NCBI RefSeq assembly: GCF_015223195.1
Contig: NZ_JADFUA010000002.1
Coordinates: forward strand, 248,001 to 312,000
From: Chitinilyticum piscinae
GTDB lineage: Bacteria > Pseudomonadota > Gammaproteobacteria > Burkholderiales > Chitinibacteraceae
Reading direction: 5' to 3'
DNA length: 64,000 bases
The notes under the pieces were generated by a model that made no database searches, was not told the origin of the DNA, and was given only the letters and a program-made list of their open reading frames with translations. A program made the translations under genes and the position numbers. Below are positions 42,970 through 50,286 of this stretch, piece after piece. Numbering within the stretch: the stretch's first letter is position 1; each line of letters starts with the position of its first letter.

Positions 42970-44367
42970 ATGTCGAGTGCCGTACTGAAACGCTGGGAGC
43001 CGGAAAATTCGGCCTTCTGGCAAGACGAGGGTAGAAGTATTGCCCGGCGCAATCTGTGGATTTCGATTCCCTGCCTGACTCTGGGGTTCGTGATCTCGGT
43101 GCTGTGGTCAATGGTGACGCTGAATCTGCCTAATGCCGGCTTCACCTTTACCAAGGATCAGCTGTTTCTGCTGACTGCGTTGCCGCAATTGTCGGGTGCC
43201 ACCCTGCGCATTTTCTATTCCTTCATGCCGGGGGTGTTTGGTGGCCGCAAATGGACCACCTTCTCGACCGCGCTGCTGCTGATCCCCGCGTTGTGGCTGG
43301 GTTTTGCCGTGCAGGATCCGACCACCTCCTACCCGGTCATGCTGACCATCGCGCTGCTGTGCGGTCTGGGTAGCGGCAACTTTGCCAGCTCGATGGCCAA
43401 TATCGCTTTCTTCTTCCCGGCTGCCGAAAAGGGCAAGGCCAACGGGCTGAATGCCGGTTTCGGCAATCTGGGCGTGTCGCTGGCGCAGCTCCTGATTCCG
43501 CTGATGATCACCATGCCGCTGTTTGGTGCCTTTGGTGGTGATGCACAGCACTATCTGAAGGATGGTGTGGAGAAGAGCCTGTGGCTGCAGAACGCCGGCT
43601 TCATGTGGGTGCCGCTGATTGCTGTTGCCGCCATTGCGGCCTGGTTCGGCATGAATGACATCGCTGCTGCCAAGTCTTCCTTTGCCGATCAGGCGGTGAT
43701 TTTCAAGCGTCGCCACAACTGGATCATGTGCTACCTGTACATCGGTACCTTCGGCAGCTTTATCGGCTTTGCCGGCGCCTTCGCGTTGCTGACCAAGACC
43801 CTGTTCCCGGAGATTCCGATTGCCAAGTTTGCCTTCATCGGCCCGATGATCGGCGCACTGATCCGTCCGGTAGGCGGCGCCTTGTCCGACAAGGTCGGTG
43901 GCGCCAAGGTGACACTGGCGGTGTTCTTCGGCATGGCAGCCGGCGTGTTCGGCGTGCTGTCCGCATTGCCGGTAAAGGTGGATGGTGCCCTGGCTGGTGG
44001 CAACTGGACCATGTTCCTGCTGAGCTTCCTGTGGCTGTTTGCCTGGGCCGGCATCGGTAATGGTTCCACCTACAAGATGATCCCGACCATCTTCTCCACC
44101 GTCTGCCGTCGCGAAGCCGAGGGCAAGGGTGAGGCTGCGCTACAGCAGGCCAAGCTGGCAGGCCTGAAGGAATCGGCGGCCGCCGCCGGCTTCATCAGTG
44201 CGATCGGTGCCTATGGTGGTTTCTTCATCCCGCAGAGCTTCGGCATGTCGATGAAGAGCACTGGTGGTCCGGAAATGGCGCTGTACTGCTTCCTGGCCTT
44301 CTATGTCACTTGCATCGTGATTACCTGGTATTGCTACGCACGCAAGAATGCCGAATTGCCGTGCTGA
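42970..44367 (+). CDS. narK2: NarK2-type nitrate/nitrite antiporter
   Basis: 465 residues. The N-terminus KRWEPENSAFWQDEGRSIARRNLWISIP matches E. coli NarK. Nitrate-signature segments are AGFGNLGVSLAQLLIP and SAAAAGFISAIGAYGGFFIPQ, with substrate Arg residues in ATLRIFYSF and GALIRPVGG. It exports nitrite in exchange for nitrate at the inner membrane. It is the second of the tandem pair and ends at a strong terminator. Confidence 0.93.
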   Translation: MSSAVLKRWEPENSAFWQDEGRSIARRNLWISIPCLTLGFVISVLWSMVTLNLPNAGFTFTKDQLFLLTALPQLSGATLRIFYSFMPGVFGGRKWTTFSTALLLIPALWLGFAVQDPTTSYPVMLTIALLCGLGSGNFASSMANIAFFFPAAEKGKANGLNAGFGNLGVSLAQLLIPLMITMPLFGAFGGDAQHYLKDGVEKSLWLQNAGFMWVPLIAVAAIAAWFGMNDIAAAKSSFADQAVIFKRRHNWIMCYLYIGTFGSFIGFAGAFALLTKTLFPEIPIAKFAFIGPMIGALIRPVGGALSDKVGGAKVTLAVFFGMAAGVFGVLSALPVKVDGALAGGNWTMFLLSFLWLFAWAGIGNGSTYKMIPTIFSTVCRREAEGKGEAALQQAKLAGLKESAAAAGFISAIGAYGGFFIPQSFGMSMKSTGGPEMALYCFLAFYVTCIVITWYCYARKNAELPC

Positions 44368-44401
44368 TATGACATAAATCGGACAGTTCGCTCCTTGGAT
44401 G

Positions 44402-44427
44402 GCCCGCCGGAAACGGCGGGCTTTTTC
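44402..44427 (+). terminator. Terminator of the narK1-narK2 operon
   Basis: GCCCGCC/GGCGGGC stem with a 6-nt loop followed by TTTTTCTTT, 35 nt after the narK2 stop. Confidence 0.88.
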
Positions 44428-44543
44428 TTTGCCTGCGGGCGTTAGGGGGGAATGAGTCTGTCAGATTAATTGCTGTTAATTTGGTGTTTGTGGCCTTAAA
44501 GCATAATGGAGTTCCATACCAATAAAGTTTGGAGGAATGAGAA

Positions 44544-47294
44544 GTGCATAATAAAAAACTAATTTATGCTTTGCTATCAGCCGTATCAGTCATTTCTGTG
44601 CAGACCTATGCCGCACAGGCCTGGGTTGAGGGTAATACCTATCAGGCCGGTGCTGTTGTCAGCTATGCGGGCAAAGACTATCAGGCGCTGGTCACACATA
44701 CGGCCTATGTCGGTGCGGGCTGGACGCCGCCCAGCACCCCGACACTGTGGAAGGAAGTAAGTGGCACGGTTAGTCCGACACCGACTGCCACTCCGGCGCC
44801 GACTGCCACTCCGGTACCCACGGCGACCCCGACGCCCGTCGTGACGGCAACGCCGACCGCTACCCCGGCTCCCACCGCAACGCCAGCCCCAACCGCCACG
44901 CCGACGCCGGTGGCTTCCGCCTGTTATCAGAACTGGATTGCCAGCACGGCCTACAACGGCGGGGCCCGTGTCACCTTTAATGGCCGCAATTACGAGGCCA
45001 AGTGGTGGACGCAAGGCGACGATCCGACCAAGTCCGGTGAATGGGGCGTGTGGAAGGATCTGGGTGCCTGCGGTGCCACTCCGACGCCGACGGCCACCCC
45101 GACTCCGACGGCAACCCCGACACCGACGGCAACCCCGACACCGACGGCAACCCCGACTCCGACGGCAACCCCGACTCCGACGGCAACCCCGACACCGACA
45201 GCAACCCCGACTCCGACGGCCACCCCGACCCCGACAGCAACCCCGACTCCGACGCCGACCGTCACCCCGACGCCGGTTGCCGGCAACAACGACCAGTGCC
45301 GCCCGCAGGGCATGGCTGTGTCTGGTGTCAGCAATGTGCCGTACTGTCTGGTCTACGACGATTTCGGCCGCGAAAAGCTCGCCAATGGCCTGCAGCGCCG
45401 CAATATCGGTTACTTCACCAGCTGGCGTACCGGCAAGGATGGCCTGCAGCGCTATCTGGCCAGCGACATTCCGTGGGATAGCCTCACCCACATCAACTAC
45501 GCCTTTGCCCATGTCGATGGCAACAACAAGGTATCGGTGAACCAGGATGTGGCCGGCAACGAAGCCACCGACATGAGCTGGCCGGGGATTGCCGGTGCCG
45601 AGCTGGATGCGGCCTTGCCGTACAAGGGCCACTTCAACCTCTTGAACAAGTTCAAGAAGCTGCATCCCGATGTGAAGGTGCTGGTGTCGATCGGTGGCTG
45701 GGCGGAAACCGGTGGTTACTTCGGTGCCGATGGCAAGCGCGTGGCCTCTGGCGGCTTCTACAGCATGACGGTGAACGCCGATGGCACCGTGAACACGGCC
45801 GGCATCAATGCCTTCGCCGATTCCGTGGTCGCCTTCCTGCGACAGTATGGTTTTGACGGTGCGGATATCGATTATGAATACCCGACCACCATGGAGCAAT
45901 CTGGCAATCCGCTCGACTGGTCCTTTGCCACGCCGCGCCAGAAGGGCCTGCAGGCCGGTTATCGCGAGCTGATGAAAACGCTGCGCGAGAAACTGAATGC
46001 GGCGGCAACGGCTGATGGCAAGTACTATCAGCTGACCGCAGCCGTTCCGGCTTCGGGCTATCTGCTGCGCGGCATGGAGGCCTTCCAGGCCGTACGCTAC
46101 CTCGATTTCGTCAACGTGATGAGCTATGACCTGCACGGCACGTGGAACGAATTCGTCGGCCCGAATGCGGCCCTGTTCGACGACGGCAAGGATGGCGAGC
46201 TGGCCTTCTGGAATGTGTACGGCGATGCGCAGTACGGCAATCTGGGTTACCTGAATACCGACTGGGCTTTCCACTACTACCGTGGTGCCATGCCGGCTGG
46301 CCGCATCAACGTGGGTGTGCCGTTCTACACCCGCGGCTGGAAGGACGTCAGCGGCGGCGTGAACGGCCTGTGGGGCAAGGCCTCCACCCAGACCTGCCCG
46401 AACGGCCTGACTCCGCCCTGCGGCATCGGGGCTGCCGGCATCGACAACATCTGGTTCGATGTGGACGAGAAGGGGTCGGTGGAAGACGCCGGCTCCAACC
46501 CGATGTGGCATGCCAAGAACCTGGAAAAGAACATCGCCGGTGATTACCTCACCAGCTACAAGTTCGGCGCCAAGGACATGGTTGGCCAGTATGCCCGCTA
46601 CTACGACGCGACGCTGGTGGCACCGTGGCTGTGGAACGAGCAGAAGAAGGTGTTCCTCTCCACCGAGGACGAGCAGTCCATCCAGGCCAAGGCCGACTGG
46701 ATCATCAAGCACGGTGTTGGCGGTGCGATGAACTGGGAGCTGGCAGGTGATTACGACTGGGATGCCAGCCGTGTGAACCTGAATGGGACGAAGGGCCAAT
46801 ATGTACCGGGGGCAACGCTGACCCGTCTGCTGGCCAGCAACTTCCGTACGGCCAGCCCGATGGGGGCAACCATTGCCAATGGCGCAGTGCCGGCACAGGC
46901 AGTCAATCTGACTGCCGAGCTGACGGCCTTCGCGCTCGGTGAGCAGAACTACCCGATCGAGCCGAAGCTGCATATCGTCAACAGCACCGGTCTGACCATT
47001 CCGGCCGGCGCCAAGCTGCGCTTCCAGTACCCGACCTCGGCACCGGACAACTTCACCGCCAGCGGTATGGTGGTGACGGCATCGGGCCACACCGGCAACA
47101 ACATCGGCGGCCTGAAGGGGGATTTCCATACCGTCGAGTACACGCTGCCGAAGCTGGTGCCGGGTGCGGTGAAGGACATCAAGGTGACCTACCGTCTGCC
47201 GATTACCGGCCCGAGCAACTTCGTGCTGATCGTCAATGGCAAGGAGTTCGCGCTGTCTCAGGAATATCCGACCAAGCCGCAAGGCACGTTCTGA
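44544..47294 (+). CDS. Secreted GH18 chitinase with two chitin-binding modules
   Basis: 916 residues starting at GTG 44544, with GGAGGA 8 nt upstream. Layout: Sec signal (1-24), a CBM5/12 module (AWVEGNTYQAGAVVSYAGKDYQA, about 26-72), a Pro/Thr linker, a second CBM5/12 (NWIASTAYNGGARVTFNGRNY, about 128-173), and a long PTPTAT-repeat linker (about 178-245). The GH18 barrel (about 285-770) has DGADIDYE at 438-445, Glu445 being the acid/base catalyst. A C-terminal beta-sandwich module of about 120 residues follows. It degrades extracellular chitin by retaining hydrolysis. It stands alone between the nitrate transporter and NO genes. Confidence 0.93.
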   Translation: MHNKKLIYALLSAVSVISVQTYAAQAWVEGNTYQAGAVVSYAGKDYQALVTHTAYVGAGWTPPSTPTLWKEVSGTVSPTPTATPAPTATPVPTATPTPVVTATPTATPAPTATPAPTATPTPVASACYQNWIASTAYNGGARVTFNGRNYEAKWWTQGDDPTKSGEWGVWKDLGACGATPTPTATPTPTATPTPTATPTPTATPTPTATPTPTATPTPTATPTPTATPTPTATPTPTPTVTPTPVAGNNDQCRPQGMAVSGVSNVPYCLVYDDFGREKLANGLQRRNIGYFTSWRTGKDGLQRYLASDIPWDSLTHINYAFAHVDGNNKVSVNQDVAGNEATDMSWPGIAGAELDAALPYKGHFNLLNKFKKLHPDVKVLVSIGGWAETGGYFGADGKRVASGGFYSMTVNADGTVNTAGINAFADSVVAFLRQYGFDGADIDYEYPTTMEQSGNPLDWSFATPRQKGLQAGYRELMKTLREKLNAAATADGKYYQLTAAVPASGYLLRGMEAFQAVRYLDFVNVMSYDLHGTWNEFVGPNAALFDDGKDGELAFWNVYGDAQYGNLGYLNTDWAFHYYRGAMPAGRINVGVPFYTRGWKDVSGGVNGLWGKASTQTCPNGLTPPCGIGAAGIDNIWFDVDEKGSVEDAGSNPMWHAKNLEKNIAGDYLTSYKFGAKDMVGQYARYYDATLVAPWLWNEQKKVFLSTEDEQSIQAKADWIIKHGVGGAMNWELAGDYDWDASRVNLNGTKGQYVPGATLTRLLASNFRTASPMGATIANGAVPAQAVNLTAELTAFALGEQNYPIEPKLHIVNSTGLTIPAGAKLRFQYPTSAPDNFTASGMVVTASGHTGNNIGGLKGDFHTVEYTLPKLVPGAVKDIKVTYRLPITGPSNFVLIVNGKEFALSQEYPTKPQGTF
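45079..45270 (+). repeat. 18-bp tandem repeat encoding the PTPTAT linker
   Basis: About ten to eleven copies of an 18-bp unit (consensus CCGACTCCGACGGCAACC) encode PTPTAT in the chitinase linker. A shorter irregular version lies at 44779-44900. Copy number is likely to vary by slippage in 18-bp steps that keep the frame. Confidence 0.9.
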
Positions 47295-47311
47295 TTGGTT
47301 CTGCCTGAGTG

Positions 47312-47347
47312 AAACAGGGTGGCTGCGGCCACCCTGTTTTTTTGTGC
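47312..47347 (+). terminator. Terminator of the chitinase gene
   Basis: AAACAGGGTGGC and GCCACCCTGTTT form a 12-bp stem with TGCG loop and a following T-run, 18 nt after the chitinase stop. It also lies between convergent genes. Confidence 0.9.
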
Positions 47348-47358
47348 CGCGACAAAAT

Positions 47359-48420
47359 TCATGCGCGCAGCAGGCTGCTTAGGCGATGCACCAGTCCAGC
47401 AAAGACAGCCAGCCAGACCGCGCAGGCAATCCAGATCATCAATGTTGCAATCAGCTGCAGTGGCGGAAACTCGGCGGCGAGCCCGAGGCGCGCGCTGGCA
47501 ACTGCGTACATGCCCAGTGGGAAGACAAAGCTCCACAATACGGGTTCGTAGGCCAGCGGCAGCCGCTTCGCAACATGCTTCCACACGGCAAACAGCAGCA
47601 GCATGGGAAGCCACCATGTCGCCCAGGCCCAGCACATCATCGTCACCCCATTGATGAAGGCGTGCTGTTCACGCAAGAAGGGCAAGCCAGCCGGTACCTG
47701 CAGCAGACTGGTGCCGGCATTGGCACTGATGGCGGCCGCACCCATGATCACGCCGAACAGCGGCGACACATCCTGCGGCTGCAGGGTCAGAAAGAAAATG
47801 CGATAGCAGAACAGCGTGACAAATATCCCGTAAAACACCAGGCCCAGCCCCCACAGCATGTGTATTTCGACCAGCATGAAATTGGCCCACTGCCCGAGAT
47901 CGGGGGCGATGCGCGCGCCCAGCAGTACCAGCGACTGGGTGCCGACGATGGTGATCAGCCAGCCGCCATGCACGATGTTCACATTATGTTCGTGGCTGAC
48001 GAAGGTGAGCACGCTGAAGGCGAGGTACAGCAGCGAACACCAGACGACAAACGCCATTGTCCAGCAACCGAGCGCCAGCGATGTGTGCCCGCGGGCATGC
48101 AGCAGGATACCGACGATGTCGGTGGTGGCCACCAGCGTGAAATAGCCGAATACCAGGCGCGGGTTCAGCAGGTCCTGTCTCACGGCCGGCAGGTGGCGCA
48201 GCAGTCTTAGCACTATCAGTGCCAGCAGGGTGCACCCGCTGCAGAGGGTAAAGAAGTAGAACAGCTCGGCAAGCAATGGCTGACCCAGGGTAGTAAAACC
48301 GCTAGAGAGAATGCCGCTGGCCATGACGATTGCGAAATTGCCCGGGTGCAAGTTGCGCAGTGAGTACTTGCTGGCGTGCTCTGTCTGTTGCGTATGGAGG
48401 GTATGCTCGGAAAAGTCCAT
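47359..48420 (-). CDS. TehA/SLAC1-family membrane transporter
   Basis: 353 residues from the ATG at 48420. About ten membrane helices; NLHPGNFAIVMASGIL (near 22-37) resembles the PxxFxxVMATGI opening of the TehA/Mae/SLAC1 family of anion or C4-dicarboxylate channels. In nitrate clusters such proteins may move nitrate or nitrite, but no substrate can be read from the sequence. It is convergent with the chitinase. Confidence 0.75.
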   Translation of the reverse strand: MDFSEHTLHTQQTEHASKYSLRNLHPGNFAIVMASGILSSGFTTLGQPLLAELFYFFTLCSGCTLLALIVLRLLRHLPAVRQDLLNPRLVFGYFTLVATTDIVGILLHARGHTSLALGCWTMAFVVWCSLLYLAFSVLTFVSHEHNVNIVHGGWLITIVGTQSLVLLGARIAPDLGQWANFMLVEIHMLWGLGLVFYGIFVTLFCYRIFFLTLQPQDVSPLFGVIMGAAAISANAGTSLLQVPAGLPFLREQHAFINGVTMMCWAWATWWLPMLLLFAVWKHVAKRLPLAYEPVLWSFVFPLGMYAVASARLGLAAEFPPLQLIATLMIWIACAVWLAVFAGLVHRLSSLLRA

Positions 48421-48554
48421 TTGCACTTGGCTTGTATGGTTATGGGGTTGCGGGTATTCGGGGTTTCGATGAGTGGCTCGCGGCCGGAATCAGGACGGTG
48501 TGCGCAGCCTGGCGCGAATCGGCAGCCCCGTCGCAGCGGATTGGCTGTTTCCGC

Positions 48555-49022
48555 TCAGAACCATGCGCCGCCGTGTGCGCCGATTATGCCGCCAGCCATG
48601 GTCAGCAGGGCAAGCGCCAGCAGGGCATAATGTAGGCGCTGCAACAGCTGCAAGGTGCCGGCCGGATCGTGACGGGCGCGTTCCTGCAATCTGCCATGCA
48701 GTACGATGGGTTCCAGCACGAACAGCATCAGCGTAAAAATCGCCCAGGTTGCCAGCATGGCCCATAGCCACCAGGTATCCCGCAGGCGTGCCCAGCTGTC
48801 GCTGAGCCAGAGCATGGCCATTCCGGAAACGAATGCCAGCTGCGTCGTGATGCGCGCCTGGCAGGCGAAGCGGCGCTCAAGTGCATCAAATGCGGCATAA
48901 TCACAACCTTGCCTGCGCAGAGCAGGGAGCAGTACTGTGGTGACGAAAGCTACCCCGCCGATCCAGAAGACCACCGCCAGCACGTGCAGGCCGCGCCAGA
49001 GGGCATGAGCATTCCAATCCAT
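48555..49022 (-). CDS. CopD-superfamily small membrane protein
   Basis: 155 residues from the ATG at 49022. Four membrane segments: LWRGLHVLAVVFWIGGVAFV, TTQLAFVSGMAMLWLS, WWLWAMLATWAIFTLMLFV and YALLALALLTMAGGIIGAH. Conserved His in GLHVLAVVFWIGG and in LHYALLALALL could bind heme or copper, as in the CopD/cytochrome b561-like fold. Such proteins accompany NO-response genes in other denitrifiers. It is divergent from nsrR, 164 bp away. Confidence 0.7.
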   Translation of the reverse strand: MDWNAHALWRGLHVLAVVFWIGGVAFVTTVLLPALRRQGCDYAAFDALERRFACQARITTQLAFVSGMAMLWLSDSWARLRDTWWLWAMLATWAIFTLMLFVLEPIVLHGRLQERARHDPAGTLQLLQRLHYALLALALLTMAGGIIGAHGGAWF

Positions 49023-49186
49023 GTGTTTCTCCGAATGTTTCCCGCCAGCAGGGCTGGGCGTGAACCGCTGGCAGCGGGTATCCAGCCTGTAACTGGTCAC
49101 CGACTGACCGGCGGCATCTGCCAAGAGTGGCTGAAAGTTTCATTTAAAGTACGATATTTAACTGCAGTTTCGCAACGAGTCCTGCC

Positions 49187-49639
49187 ATGCGTCTGAATGC
49201 CTTTACTGATTACTCCCTGCGCACGCTGATCTATCTGGCTGTTCAGCCGGAAGGCCTGGCGACCCGCGCGCAGATTGCTGCAGCCTATGGCGTGTCGGAT
49301 AACCATCTGATGAAGGTCGTGCACTTTCTGGGCAAGGCCGGCCTGATCGAGACGCTTCGCGGACGGGGAGGCGGCATCAGGCTGGGACGTCCGGCGGCTG
49401 ACATCCGCATTGGTGCGCTGGTGCGTCTGTGCGAGGACGACGCACCCATTGTCGAATGTTTCGAAGAGGGCGGTGGCGGCTGCCGTATCGACGGTATGTG
49501 CGTGCTCAAGCGCGCACTGTATGAGGCTCGCGAAGCCATGTACGCCGCACTGGACCGCTACACGCTGGCCGATCTGATTCTCAACCGTGACGCGCTGGCT
49601 GGCCAGCTTGGCGTGATTGCCCTAGTACGGGCTGACTGA
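49187..49639 (+). CDS. nsrR: Nitric-oxide-sensing Rrf2 repressor NsrR
   Basis: 150 residues. Rrf2-type winged helix RLNAFTDYSLRTLIYLA...YGVSDNHLMKVVHFLGKAGLIET, wing RGRGGGIRLGRPA, and three Cys in ECFEEGGGGCRIDGMC that ligate an Fe-S cluster. The closest known form is E. coli NsrR, which releases DNA when NO destroys the cluster. The surrounding norB, ytfE and hemerythrin genes are the expected targets. Confidence 0.92.
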   Translation: MRLNAFTDYSLRTLIYLAVQPEGLATRAQIAAAYGVSDNHLMKVVHFLGKAGLIETLRGRGGGIRLGRPAADIRIGALVRLCEDDAPIVECFEEGGGGCRIDGMCVLKRALYEAREAMYAALDRYTLADLILNRDALAGQLGVIALVRAD

Positions 49640-49672
49640 GGCTGTACCTCGCTCCTGCTTAAATACACTTCC

Positions 49673-49721
49673 GGGTATTTGCTTGTGGCTGATTTTTAAT
49701 AGGAGCTCTAGGCATATACCC
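49673..49721. repeat. 49-bp bipartite palindrome, copy after nsrR
   Basis: Exact GGGTAT (49673) and ATACCC (49716) between nsrR and the convergent hemerythrin gene, with AT-rich centre TTTTTAATAGG. Confidence 0.85.
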
Positions 49722-49791
49722 AGCCATGATCTGCTTCCAGGGACGTTTTCCGCGCTGAGTCTTGCCGCCGCGCCGGCAGCGCGGGGCATCA

Positions 49792-50178
49792 TCAGTGACT
49801 GCCGCTTTGCTCGCCCGCACGCCTTGCCTGTTCCTGCAAGACCATGAACAGCTCGCGCTCTTCAAAGCGTACATGCGCAGCCAGCGTCTCGCCGAATTCC
49901 GCTAACGCAGCCAGTTCACCCTGCTGTAACCGGTGCATCAGGGCGCGCAAGCGTGCGTGCTCGCCGGCAAAGCGGGCGGCCAGCACTGGCAGTGCGGCCA
50001 ACGCCGGGGCGAACTGGATTTCTTCGGCGGCAAAGTGGCTTTCCAGTTCGGCCAGAAATGCCGGTGTCGGCATCAGTGCGGCCCGTTCGTGCTCTGCCGC
50101 GTGCTGGATACGCTTGGCCAGCACCAGTGCCGGGTGGTGTTCACGCGAGAACTGAATCAGCGCCGGGCTACGTTTCAT
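49792..50178 (-). CDS. Hemerythrin-like di-iron protein
   Basis: 128 residues. A four-helix HHE domain with metal-ligand candidates in SREHHPALVLAKRI, LESHFAAEE, EHARLRALMH and HVRFEERELF. It is probably a cytoplasmic O2/NO-binding or iron-handling protein. It is transcribed divergently from norB across a region with two putative NsrR sites, so it is likely part of the NO response. Confidence 0.83.
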   Translation of the reverse strand: MKRSPALIQFSREHHPALVLAKRIQHAAEHERAALMPTPAFLAELESHFAAEEIQFAPALAALPVLAARFAGEHARLRALMHRLQQGELAALAEFGETLAAHVRFEERELFMVLQEQARRAGEQSGSH

Positions 50179-50206
50179 GGCTTTCTCCTGCCTTGTTGCG
50201 ACTTTT

Positions 50207-50269
50207 AATGTGCAAGTATTTTACATATTTAAAGCGCGCGTTCATAATGTGCAAACAAAATACATTTTA
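50207..50269. promoter_or_regulatory. Two 24-bp direct repeats, probable NsrR operators
   Basis: AATGTGCAA-GTATTT-TACATATTT (50207-50230) and AATGTGCAA-ACAAAA-TACATTTTA (50246-50269) are similar sites 39 bp apart in the divergent hemerythrin/norB promoter region. They are AT-rich and imperfectly palindromic, like NsrR sites. Confidence 0.6.
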
Positions 50270-50286
50270 TTGTCAAGGAGAGTGCA

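Noticed and set aside
45079-45270. Possible CRISPR-like repeat array
   Set aside because: The repeats are contiguous 18-bp units in frame, coding for PTPTAT, with no spacers and no cas genes.
44586-47282. An 898-aa open frame on the minus strand across the chitinase gene
   Set aside because: It mirrors the chitinase codons in a high-GC gene, has no ribosome site or recognisable domain, and includes the reverse of the PT repeat. The plus-strand protein has clear signal, CBM and GH18 motifs.
48399-48457. GGGTAT at 48399 and 48452 as repeat copies
   Set aside because: The partner positions read ATGGGG and ACGGTG; no ATACCC-like end at +43.
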